DNA of 64,000 bases from Cellulomonas sp. ES6. Its GTDB lineage: Bacteria > Actinomycetota > Actinomycetes > Actinomycetales > Cellulomonadaceae. Below the pieces are notes generated by a model. It worked only from the letters and a program-made list of their open reading frames with translations, did not search any database and was not told where the DNA came from. Positions within the stretch are counted from its first letter, which is position 1; the number at the start of each line of letters is the position of its first letter. A program made the position numbers and the translations under genes. Where the stretch lies: contig NZ_CP125655.1 in the NCBI RefSeq assembly GCF_030053835.1, positions 1,178,001-1,242,000 on the forward strand, written 5' to 3'. Of the stretch, positions 1 to 7,142 are shown piece after piece.

Positions 1-894
1 CGCGGCGACGCCCAGCAGGGCGCCCGTGCCGTCTCCCCCGGGCGCTGCGGCGACCAGCGCCTCGCCGAGCCCGCGCACGTGCAGCGCCTCGACGACCACG
101 AACAGCGCGGCGACCACCAGCAGCATCCGCCAGGGCACGAGCTGCGTCGGGCGCACCGGGAGCGCCCGGCGCCGCAGGGCGAAGGCCGCGAGCAGGACGA
201 CCGCCGCCGCGAGCGCGACTGCCCACACCGGCAGCCCGGCGACGAAGCCCGCGGCCATGACGACGGTGGTCGCGCCCGTGACGCGCAGCAGCGCCCGGTC
301 GGGCGGCACGTAGCGCGGCCCGGGCTCGAACCGTCCGCGCAGGTCGGCCCGCCCGCGCACGGCGAGCACGGCCACCGTCACCAGCACGGCCGCGAGCGCG
401 GGAGCCCACATCAGCCCGAGGTAGCCGACCCCGGCGTCCGTGAACCGGTGGTCGGCGAGCAGGTTCGTGAGGTTGGACACCGGCAGCAGCAGCGACGCGG
501 TGTTCGCGAGCGCGACGACCGTGAGCACCAGCAGCAGCGGCGACGTGCCGGTGCGGCGGGCCAGGCTGATGGCGAGCGGCGTCAGCAGCACCGCGGTGGT
601 GTCGAGCGAGAGCAGGACCGTGGACGCCACGGCGATGACGACGAGCAGCAGCCAGAGCAGCCACCGCCGCCCGCCGGCCGACCGCGACGCCGCGTCCGTC
701 GCGACGTCGAACAGCCCCGCCGCGCCGCACAGCTCCGCGACCACGGTCAGCGCCGCGACGAACAGCAGGACGGGCCCGACGCGCTCGGCCAGGGCGCCGG
801 CGTCGGCGCGCGGGAGCGCCCCCGTCAGCACGAGGAGGGCCGCCACCACGACGGCGGCGACCCACCACGGGACGGACCGCCGGCTCCGGGACAC
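1..894 (-). CDS. ArsB/SLC13-type membrane permease, C-terminal part outside window
   Basis: The 298 codons visible encode a highly hydrophobic protein with about eight to nine predicted membrane helices, typical of the ArsB/NhaD/SLC13 ion transporter superfamily. The best clue is a loop near residue 140 reading LLLPVSNLTNLL, which resembles the conserved Asn-rich re-entrant loop of ArsB and related anion permeases. The likely role is export or exchange of an anion such as arsenite, or Na+/H+ exchange; the substrate cannot be told. The GTG start at 894 is the only in-frame start after an upstream stop, and a TAGAGT box lies 6 nt before it, so the mRNA is probably leaderless. The gene runs off the left edge, so its C-terminus is missing. 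The family call is fairly sure and the substrate is unknown. Confidence 0.7.
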   Translation of the reverse strand, partial: MSRSRRSVPWWVAAVVVAALLVLTGALPRADAGALAERVGPVLLFVAALTVVAELCGAAGLFDVATDAASRSAGGRRWLLWLLLVVIAVASTVLLSLDTTAVLLTPLAISLARRTGTSPLLLVLTVVALANTASLLLPVSNLTNLLADHRFTDAGVGYLGLMWAPALAAVLVTVAVLAVRGRADLRGRFEPGPRYVPPDRALLRVTGATTVVMAAGFVAGLPVWAVALAAAVVLLAAFALRRRALPVRPTQLVPWRMLLVVAALFVVVEALHVRGLGEALVAAAPGGDGTGALLGVAA

Positions 895-900
895 GGCGTG

Positions 901-906
901 ACTCTA
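901..906 (-). promoter_or_regulatory. -10 box of leaderless permease gene
   Basis: TAGAGT on the minus strand ends 6 nt before the GTG start at 894. No Shine-Dalgarno sequence fits between them, so transcription probably starts at the start codon. Confidence 0.5.
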
Positions 907-985
907 GGACCCCGCCCCGCGCGCCGCGCGGCAGGTCCGGCCCGGTGCGCCGCGCGCCAGGTCCGGCGCCGCGACCCCGGCGGCC
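907..985. repeat. 20-bp near-direct repeat in short intergenic gap
   Basis: Two copies of a GC-rich sequence ending CAGGTCCGG lie at about 923-942 and 950-969, between the end of the isomerase gene and the permease promoter. They can form GC hairpins and might serve as a terminator for the isomerase gene. No T-tract is present, so the role is uncertain. Confidence 0.3.
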
Positions 986-2218
986 TCAGTCCAGCAGCCC
1001 CTGCGCGAGAGCGGGGGCGATGACCGGCGCGAGCGGCAGCCGCGGGATCAGCGTCGCCTGCACCGCGTGGTAGAGGTCGGCCTTGCCCTCCCACACCGTG
1101 CGCGACACCCGGTTGTCGGTGCCGAGCTCGTGCCACCAGGAGCCGCCCTCGTGGTCGAGCAGGTGCTCGGCGACGTACTCCCACCACGTGACGTACCAGT
1201 CGTCGAACCGCTGGTCGCCCGTCGCCGCGTGCAGCGCTGCGGCCGCCGCGACGGCCTCGGCCGCCACCCAGTGCATCCGCTCCCGCACGACGGGCTTCCC
1301 GGACCAGTCGACCGTGTAGACGAACCCGGGGGCGCCGTCCACCGACCAGCCCTCGCGCACGGCGGCGTCGAACAGGGCGACCGCGTCGTCGAGCATCCAC
1401 GTCGGCGCCACGTCGCCGGCGGCGGTGAGCGCGGCCCGGGCGTGCAGGGTGAGACGCGCCCACTCGAGCCAGTGCCCGATCGTCGCGCCGTACGGCCGGA
1501 ACGGGTGGGCCGGGGTGTCGGCGTTGTACTCCAGGTCGGCCTCCCAGCGGGCGTCGAAGTGCTCGGGGATCCGCCACTCGTTGCCCCGCGCGTAGCCGTG
1601 CACCACGCGGGTGAGGATCCGCACGGCGCGGTCGAGCCACACCCGCTGCCCGGTCACGCCGTGCGCGGCCAGGTACGCCTCGACGGTGTGCATGTTGGCG
1701 TTGACGCCGCGGTACCCGTCGAGGTGCGTGAACGTCCGGTCCCAGGACTCGACGGCCATGCCGGCCTCCTCGTCCCAGAACCGCTGCTCGGACACCGCCA
1801 GGGCCTCGCGCAGCAGCGCCTCGGCGCCGGGACGCCCGGCCGCGGCCGCCGACGACGTGGCCAGCACGACGAACGCGTGCGGGTAGGCCGCCTTCTCGGT
1901 GTCGCGGGGCGTGCCGTCGGCGTCGACCTCGGCGTACCAGCCGCCGTGCTCGGCGTCGCGGAACAGGCCGTCCAGCGCCGCGAGCCCGTGGTCGACGAGC
2001 GCCGCGTTCCCCGGCCGTCCCATGAGGTGAGCGAGGGCGTAGACGTGCGTCATCCGGCAGGTGATCCACAGCTCGACCGGGCCGGGCAGCGGGCGCCCGA
2101 CGTCGTCCAGGCGCAGGAACCCGCCGGACGGCGCGACGGACGCCCTCCCGAAGGCGAGCAGGCGGTCGGTCTCGGTCTCCAGCCAGCGGGCGTGCGCGGG
2201 CGTCGTCAGCCACGTCAT
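986..2218 (-). CDS. AGE-family sugar epimerase/isomerase (YihS or mannose isomerase type)
   Basis: The 410-residue protein has the (alpha/alpha)6-barrel signature of N-acylglucosamine 2-epimerase relatives. Conserved motifs appear in order: CRMTHVYA near the N-terminus, NANMHTVEAY in the middle, RPYGATIGHWLEWARL, MHWVAAEA, and GKADLYHAVQA near the C-terminus. These carry the histidines that act as general acids and bases in YihS and bacterial mannose isomerases. Members interconvert aldoses and ketoses such as mannose/fructose or sulfoquinovose/sulfofructose, so this is probably a cytosolic D-mannose isomerase. The ATG at 2218 is chosen because TAGGGT lies 7 nt before it and the N-terminus then matches the family. 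It is divergent from the LacI-type gene of a disaccharide phosphorylase operon, so it may belong to the same sugar regulon. The family is confident; the substrate is inferred. Confidence 0.85.
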   Translation of the reverse strand: MTWLTTPAHARWLETETDRLLAFGRASVAPSGGFLRLDDVGRPLPGPVELWITCRMTHVYALAHLMGRPGNAALVDHGLAALDGLFRDAEHGGWYAEVDADGTPRDTEKAAYPHAFVVLATSSAAAAGRPGAEALLREALAVSEQRFWDEEAGMAVESWDRTFTHLDGYRGVNANMHTVEAYLAAHGVTGQRVWLDRAVRILTRVVHGYARGNEWRIPEHFDARWEADLEYNADTPAHPFRPYGATIGHWLEWARLTLHARAALTAAGDVAPTWMLDDAVALFDAAVREGWSVDGAPGFVYTVDWSGKPVVRERMHWVAAEAVAAAAALHAATGDQRFDDWYVTWWEYVAEHLLDHEGGSWWHELGTDNRVSRTVWEGKADLYHAVQATLIPRLPLAPVIAPALAQGLLD

Positions 2219-2225
2219 GGGTGTC

Positions 2226-2231
2226 ACCCTA
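2226..2231 (-). promoter_or_regulatory. -10 box of leaderless isomerase gene
   Basis: TAGGGT on the minus strand lies 7 nt before the ATG at 2218, with no room for a ribosome binding site. No clear -35 box is seen. Confidence 0.55.
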
Positions 2232-2326
2232 GTCACACCCGCGCCGGCGGCAGCAGGCCGGCCGTGGCCCCGCGAACCCGCAGGCAGCGCGCGGGATGCC
2301 GGGTTCGTCCGAGTCGTCCTGGCGCT

Positions 2327-2356
2327 TTGACAGCGTCGCGCGCGCGGCGGGAGGAT
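2327..2356 (+). promoter_or_regulatory. Promoter of the LacI/GH65 operon
   Basis: A consensus-like TTGACA (2327-2332) is followed after 18 bp by GAGGAT (2351-2356). The -10 end abuts the operator palindrome, so a repressor bound there would block transcription start. Confidence 0.5.
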
Positions 2357-2369
2357 TTGACCGGTCAAA
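2356..2369. promoter_or_regulatory. LacI-type operator palindrome
   Basis: TTTGACCGGTCAAA is a perfect 14-bp palindrome with the central CG of LacI/GalR-family operators. It sits 57 bp before the regulator gene and overlaps the predicted transcription start. Autoregulation by the adjacent regulator is the natural reading. This rests on the sequence pattern alone. Confidence 0.6.
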
Positions 2370-2425
2370 GCGCTCCGTCGCCTCCGCCCCCTCCGCACCA
2401 GCCGCACGGACGCCCCGAGGACCCC

Positions 2426-3556
2426 ATGCACACGCCCGACGCCCCGCGCCAGCACGCGGACCCGGCCGGTCGCGTCACCATCCGCGCCGTCGCGGAGCAC
2501 GCGGGCGTCTCGCGGCAGACGGTCTCCAACGCGCTCAACGCCCCCGGCCGGCTGTCCGCGGGCACGCTGGCCCGCGTCCGCCGCTCCGTCGACCTGCTCG
2601 GGTACGTGCCGGACCGGGCCGCGCGGGCGCTGTCCTCACGGCGCTCCGGGCTGATCGGCATCCGCGTCGGGCCCACCGCGCACCGCACGGCCGCCCACCC
2701 CGACCGGCTGCTGCACGCGCTCGTCGCCGCCGCGCGGCCGCACGGCTACCGGCTGCTGGCCTTCGACGCCCCGTACGGCGACGACGACGCCGAGATCGCC
2801 GCGTACGCCGAGCTGCTCGCGGGCCACGACGTGGACGCGGTCGTGGTCGCGGACACCCACCCCGGTGACCGCCGGCCCGCCTGGCTCGCCCGGCAGGGGG
2901 CGGCGTTCGCGGTGCACGGGCAGCCCTGGGGCGACGACGACGCGGCGCACCCGTGGGTCGACGTCGACGGCGCCCTCGGCACGGCCCTCGCCGTCCGGCA
3001 CCTCGCGGGCCGCGGCCACCGCCGCGTCGGGTTCGTCGGCTGGCCGGCGGACGGCGCCGGCGGCGACGCCCGGCGCTCCGGCTGGCGCGCGGAGACCGCC
3101 CGGCTCGGCCTGCACCCCGGACCGGACCTGACGGCGGCCGCCGACGACCCCGGCGCCGCCACCGCGGTGGTCGCCGCGTCGCTCGCCCGCCCCGGGGAGG
3201 CCCCGACGGCGTTCGTGTGCGCCTCCGACGTCCTGGCCCTCGGGGTGCTGGACGCGGTGACCGACGCCGGCGCCACCCCCGGCCGGGACGTGGCCGTCAC
3301 GGGCTTCGACGACTCCGACCTGGCCTCGCTCGCGCGTCCCGGGCTGACGAGCGTCCGGCAACCCCTCACACTGGTGGCGCAGATCCTCGTCGAGCAGGTG
3401 CTGGACCGGCTCGGCGTCGACCTCGGGCACCCGCCGGCCCCGGCCGGCCCGGTCGCCCCGGAGCTCGTCGCCCGCGCGTCCAGCGCCTGGTCCGTCCCCG
3501 CGGTCCCCGTCGTCCGCAGGACCCCCGCAGACCCCGTCACCCCCGCCCCCCGCTGA
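2426..3556 (+). CDS. LacI-family transcriptional regulator of glucobiose phosphorolysis
   Basis: The 376-residue protein has an N-terminal LacI helix-turn-helix (about residues 18-45, VTIRAVAEHAGVSRQTVSNA), a hinge region, and a periplasmic-binding-protein-like sensor domain with GHRRVGFVG and a C-terminal VTGFDDSDLASLARP motif typical of sugar-responsive members. It probably represses the operon until a disaccharide or sugar phosphate binds. The ATG at 2426 is preceded by GAGG at 2417-2420. It is followed 28 bp later by a beta-phosphoglucomutase gene and then a GH65 phosphorylase gene, so all three are likely co-transcribed. A perfect palindrome upstream is the likely operator. The family is certain; the inducer is inferred from neighbours. 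Confidence 0.93.
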   Translation: MHTPDAPRQHADPAGRVTIRAVAEHAGVSRQTVSNALNAPGRLSAGTLARVRRSVDLLGYVPDRAARALSSRRSGLIGIRVGPTAHRTAAHPDRLLHALVAAARPHGYRLLAFDAPYGDDDAEIAAYAELLAGHDVDAVVVADTHPGDRRPAWLARQGAAFAVHGQPWGDDDAAHPWVDVDGALGTALAVRHLAGRGHRRVGFVGWPADGAGGDARRSGWRAETARLGLHPGPDLTAAADDPGAATAVVAASLARPGEAPTAFVCASDVLALGVLDAVTDAGATPGRDVAVTGFDDSDLASLARPGLTSVRQPLTLVAQILVEQVLDRLGVDLGHPPAPAGPVAPELVARASSAWSVPAVPVVRRTPADPVTPAPR

Positions 3557-3584
3557 ACCCCCGAGCACCCTGGAGCACCCGCCC

Positions 3585-4352
3585 GTGGCACCCGCCCCCG
3601 ACCGCCCCTCCGCGGTCCTCGACGGCCTCGACGCCGTCCTGTTCGACCTCGACGGCGTCCTGACGCCGACCGCCGTCGTGCACATGCACGCGTGGGAGCG
3701 GCTGTTCGCCCCGCTGCTGGAGGAGCGCGGCGCGGCGCCGTACACCGACGCCGACTACTTCGCGCACATCGACGGCAAGCCGCGCTACGAGGGCGTCCGG
3801 TCGCTGCTGGCGTCCCGCGGGATCGAGCTGCCGTGGGGGGACCCGGCCGACTCCCCCGACGCCGCGACCGTCTGCGGCCTCGGCAACCGGAAGAACGCCG
3901 TGTTCACGCAGGTGCTGGAGTCGGAGGGCGTGACGCCCTACCCCGGCTCGGTGCGGCTCGTGGACGCGCTGATCGCGGACGGCCGGGCCGTCGCCGTGGT
4001 GTCGAGCAGCCGCAACGCGGTGCCCGTGCTGGCCGCGGCGGGCCTCACCGACCGGTTCCCCCTCGTGGTGGACGGGCTGGTGGCGGCCGAGCGCGGCCTG
4101 GCGGGCAAGCCCGCACCGGCGACGTACCTGTACGCCGCGGACCAGCTCGGCGTGCCGCGCGAGCGCGCGGTCGTCGTCGAGGACGCCGAGTCCGGCGTCG
4201 CCTCCGGCCGTGCCGGGGACTTCGGGCTCGTCGTGGGCGTGGACCGGGGCGCGGGCGCCGCGGTCCTGCTGGAGCAGGGGGCTGACCTGGTGGTGGACGA
4301 CCTCGCGGAGCTCGTCACCACGTCCGACGACCCCGAGAGCACCCTGCCGTGA
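3585..4352 (+). CDS. pgmB: Beta-phosphoglucomutase, HAD superfamily
   Basis: The 255-residue cytosolic enzyme belongs to HAD subfamily IA. It has the DLDGV motif near the N-terminus (nucleophile Asp21, acid/base Asp23), a helical cap domain, a VSSSRNA motif II, the catalytic lysine region around GLAGKPAP and the VVEDAESGV metal-binding motif. Such enzymes convert beta-glucose-1-phosphate to glucose-6-phosphate via a beta-glucose-1,6-bisphosphate intermediate. The downstream GH65 gene supplies beta-glucose-1-phosphate. Start is GTG at 3585 with a GGAG about 11 nt upstream. Its stop overlaps the next start as GTGA, implying translational coupling. A generic HAD phosphatase is the alternative, but the context argues strongly for PgmB. 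Confidence 0.9.
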   Translation: MAPAPDRPSAVLDGLDAVLFDLDGVLTPTAVVHMHAWERLFAPLLEERGAAPYTDADYFAHIDGKPRYEGVRSLLASRGIELPWGDPADSPDAATVCGLGNRKNAVFTQVLESEGVTPYPGSVRLVDALIADGRAVAVVSSSRNAVPVLAAAGLTDRFPLVVDGLVAAERGLAGKPAPATYLYAADQLGVPRERAVVVEDAESGVASGRAGDFGLVVGVDRGAGAAVLLEQGADLVVDDLAELVTTSDDPESTLP

Positions 4353-6862
4353 ACCCCACCTCCCTGTTCACCCCCGACCCCCTCGACCGGCACCGGTTCC
4401 CGAAGGACGAGTGGCGGCTGCGCGAGACGCGGCACGACGCCCGTGACCTCGGCCGCACCGAGACCCTGTTCGCGGTGGGCAACGGCTACCTCGGCATGCG
4501 CGGGAACGTCGAGGAGGGCCGCGACAGCCACAGCCACGGCACCTTCATCAACGGCTTCCACGAGACGTGGCCGATCCGGCACGCCGAGGAGGCGTACGGC
4601 TTCGCCCGGGTCGGCCAGACGATCGTCAACGTGCCGGACGCGAAGATCCTGCGCCTGTACGTCGACGACGAGCCGCTGCTGCTCACCGTCGCCGACCTGC
4701 ACGAGTACGAGCGCACCCTCGACTTCCGCGACGGCGTCCTCTACCGGGACCTGGTCTGGCAGACGCCGTCGGGCAAGCGCGTGCAGGTGCGCAGCCGGCG
4801 CATGGTGTCGTTCGCCGAGCGGCACCTCGCCGTCATGACGTACGAGCTCACGATGCTCGACGCCGACGCGCCCGTGGTGGTGAGCAGCCAGATCCTCAAC
4901 CGGCAGGACGGGCAGGACGAGTACCACGTCCGCGCGGCCGCGATGGGCGAGGGCTTCGACCCGCGCAAGTCCGAGACGCTCAGCGAGCGGGTGCTGGAGC
5001 CGCGGTCGCACTGGGGGTCCGACGGCCGCTACGTGCTGTCGTACCGCACGGCGGCGTCCGGCATGACCCTCGCGGTGGCGGCCGACCACAGCATCGAGAC
5101 GGAGAACGAGGTCGAGGAGCTCTCGCTCGTCGAGGAGGACCTGGCCAAGCACGTCTACCGCGTCGACGCGAAGCGGGGCCAGACCGTCCGCATCACCAAG
5201 GTCGTCACGTACCACTCGTCGCGCGGCGTGCCGGCGCGCGAGCTGGCGGACCGGTGCCGCCGCACCCTGGACCGCGCCGCCAAGGCCGGCGTCGAGCAGG
5301 CGTTCGCCGACCAGCGCGCGTGGCTCGACGCGTTCTGGGCGCGCTCCGACGTCGAGGTGCCGGGCCAGCCCGAGCTGCAGCAGGCCATCCGCTGGAACCT
5401 GTTCCAGCTCGCGCAGGCCACCGCGCGCGCCGAGGGCAGCGGCATCGCGGCGAAGGGCCTGACCGGCTCGGGGTACAGCGGGCACTACTTCTGGGACACC
5501 GAGATCTACGTCCTGCCGTTCCTCAGCTACACCTCCCCGCGCGTGGCCCGCAACGCGCTGCGGTTCCGCTACACGATGCTGGACGCGGCGCGCCGCCGGG
5601 CCGCCGAGCTCAACCAGAACGGCGCGCTGTTCCCGTGGCGCACCATCAACGGCGAGGAGGCGTCGGCGTACTACGCGGCGGGCACCGCGCAGTACCACAT
5701 CGACGCGGACATCGCGCACGCCGTGCGGCAGTACGTCGCCGCCACCGGGGACGACGGGTTCCTGGCGCGCGAGGCGGTCGACGTCCTGGTGGAGACCGCG
5801 CGCATGTGGGCGGACCTCGGGTTTTGGCGCGGGACCAACGGCGACGCGTCGTTCCACATCCACGGCGTCACGGGGCCCGACGAGTACACGACCGTGGTGA
5901 ACGACAACCTGTTCACCAACGTCATGGCCCGCGCCAACCTGCGCGGGGCGGTCGAGGCCGTCGAGCGGCTCGCGCACGAGCACCCGGCGGAGCACGCCGC
6001 GATGGCCGCCCGGCTGCGCCTCACGCAGGACGAGCTGGACGAGTGGGCGCACGCCGCGGAGCGCATGCACATCCCGTTCGACGAGCGCCTGGGCATCCAC
6101 CCGCAGGACTCGCAGTTCCTCGAGAAGGAGCTGTGGGACCTGGCGAACACCGACCCGGCCAAGCGCCCGCTGCTGCTCTACTACCACCCGCTGGTGATCT
6201 ACCGGTTCCAGGTGCTCAAGCAGGCCGACGTGGTGCTGGCCCTGTTCCTGCAGGGCGACCAGTTCACGCCGGAGGAGAAGCTCGCGGACTTCGACTACTA
6301 CGACCCGCTGACCACCGGCGACTCCACGCTGTCGGCGGTCGTGCAGTCGATCGTGGCGTCCGAGGTCGGCTACCAGGAGCTCGCGCTGCGGTACTTCACG
6401 TCGGCGCTGTACGTGGACCTGGCGGACCTGCACCACAACACGTCCGACGGCGTGCACGTGGCCTCGCTCGGCGGCGTGTGGAGCGCGCTGGCGTGCGGGT
6501 TCGGCGGCATGCGCGACCACGAGGGCGTCGTGTCGCTCGACCCGCGGCTGCCGGAGGTCTGGGACGGGCTGACGTTCCGGATCACGCTGCGCGGCACCCG
6601 GGTGCGCGTCGACGTCCGGCACACCGAGCTGCGGCTGACCGTCGAGGACGGCGACACCGCGGACCTCGTCGTGCGCGGCGAGCACGTGAAGGTCACGGCG
6701 GGCGACCCCGTGGTGGTGCACCTCGACCCGGCGCCGCGCCTCATCGGCACGCCGACGGTGCGCGACATCGAGGGCACGCGCCGCGCCGACGGCACGCTCA
6801 TGACGGCGACCGTGCCGGACCACCCGACGGTCGTCACGCCGCCGCCGCTGCCGCACGACTGA
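4349..6862 (+). CDS. GH65 inverting disaccharide phosphorylase (maltose/trehalose/kojibiose type)
   Basis: At 837 residues it is of the usual length for glycoside hydrolase family 65. An N-terminal beta-sandwich is followed by an (alpha/alpha)6 barrel containing YFWDTEIYVLPF and GVTGPDEYTTVVNDN, whose Glu512 corresponds to the catalytic acid of the family. The stretch HHNTSDGVHVASLGGVWSA near the C-terminus matches the phosphate-binding region. The enzyme would split an alpha-glucobiose with phosphate to beta-glucose-1-phosphate and glucose, feeding the coupled PgmB. Which disaccharide (maltose, trehalose, kojibiose, nigerose) cannot be decided by eye. The GTG start overlaps the pgmB stop (GTGA). 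There is no signal peptide, so it is cytosolic. Confidence 0.9.
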   Translation: MNPTSLFTPDPLDRHRFPKDEWRLRETRHDARDLGRTETLFAVGNGYLGMRGNVEEGRDSHSHGTFINGFHETWPIRHAEEAYGFARVGQTIVNVPDAKILRLYVDDEPLLLTVADLHEYERTLDFRDGVLYRDLVWQTPSGKRVQVRSRRMVSFAERHLAVMTYELTMLDADAPVVVSSQILNRQDGQDEYHVRAAAMGEGFDPRKSETLSERVLEPRSHWGSDGRYVLSYRTAASGMTLAVAADHSIETENEVEELSLVEEDLAKHVYRVDAKRGQTVRITKVVTYHSSRGVPARELADRCRRTLDRAAKAGVEQAFADQRAWLDAFWARSDVEVPGQPELQQAIRWNLFQLAQATARAEGSGIAAKGLTGSGYSGHYFWDTEIYVLPFLSYTSPRVARNALRFRYTMLDAARRRAAELNQNGALFPWRTINGEEASAYYAAGTAQYHIDADIAHAVRQYVAATGDDGFLAREAVDVLVETARMWADLGFWRGTNGDASFHIHGVTGPDEYTTVVNDNLFTNVMARANLRGAVEAVERLAHEHPAEHAAMAARLRLTQDELDEWAHAAERMHIPFDERLGIHPQDSQFLEKELWDLANTDPAKRPLLLYYHPLVIYRFQVLKQADVVLALFLQGDQFTPEEKLADFDYYDPLTTGDSTLSAVVQSIVASEVGYQELALRYFTSALYVDLADLHHNTSDGVHVASLGGVWSALACGFGGMRDHEGVVSLDPRLPEVWDGLTFRITLRGTRVRVDVRHTELRLTVEDGDTADLVVRGEHVKVTAGDPVVVHLDPAPRLIGTPTVRDIEGTRRADGTLMTATVPDHPTVVTPPPLPHD

Positions 6863-6868
6863 GCCGCC

Positions 6869-6896
6869 GCGCGGGGCGCCGCACGACGCCCCGCGC
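6869..6896 (+). terminator. Hairpin after the GH65 gene
   Basis: A 10-bp GC stem (6869-6878 with 6887-6896) with an 8-nt loop begins 7 bp after the stop codon. No T-tract follows, as is usual in high-GC actinobacteria. Confidence 0.6.
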
Positions 6897-6910
6897 ACCC
6901 GCCGACCACC

Positions 6911-6946
6911 AGGCCCGTCGTCCCGGATCCCCGGGGCGGCGGGCCT
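6911..6946 (+). terminator. Second hairpin after the GH65 gene
   Basis: AGGCCCG (6911-6917) pairs with CGGGCCT (6940-6946) around a GC-rich loop that can itself fold. It lies 15 bp after the first hairpin, making a tandem terminator likely. Confidence 0.45.
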
Positions 6947-7021
6947 CGTCGTGCCACCCGGCGCCGCGTCGTCGCAGGTCACGGGCTCGCCGGGTGAGCA
7001 CGGAGCGGGTGGCGGACCTGC

Positions 7022-7050
7022 CGGACCTAGGTCCCCGGGACTCCGGTCCC
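7022..7050. promoter_or_regulatory. Two tandem DevR/NarL-like boxes before adhE
   Basis: Box 1 is CGGAC-CTAG-GTCCC (7022-7035) and box 2 is GGGAC-TCCG-GTCCC (7037-7050), with centres 15 bp apart. Both have the half-sites and 4-nt spacing of the mycobacterial DosR/DevR consensus GGGACT-N2-AGTCCC. With a start site near 7085, box 2 centres at about -42, a usual place for an activator. The assignment is by resemblance; no regulator gene is in the window. Confidence 0.5.
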
Positions 7051-7055
7051 AGACT

Positions 7056-7079
7056 TTGTGAATTCTTTCTCGATATCGT
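7056..7079 (+). promoter_or_regulatory. adhE core promoter with Rex-like half-site
   Basis: TATCGT (7074-7079) is a plausible -10 box. Just upstream lies TTGTGAA-N4-TTC (7056-7069), which matches the left half and part of the right half of the redox regulator Rex site TTGTGAA-N4-TTCACAA. This AT-rich island stands out in the otherwise GC-rich sequence. There is no good -35 box, which fits an activator-dependent promoter. Confidence 0.4.
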
Positions 7080-7142
7080 CGTCCACGTGAGGTCGACGGA
7101 GCCCTTACACCCCCACCTCATCGGACCACCCGGGAGAACCCC

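Noticed and set aside
3938..6982. A minus-strand open frame of over 1000 codons antisense to the GH65 and pgmB genes
   Set aside because: It is rich in Arg, Val, His and Asp with no domains, and mirrors the plus-strand codons. Long antisense frames are expected at this G+C content. The plus strand has clear GH65 motifs.
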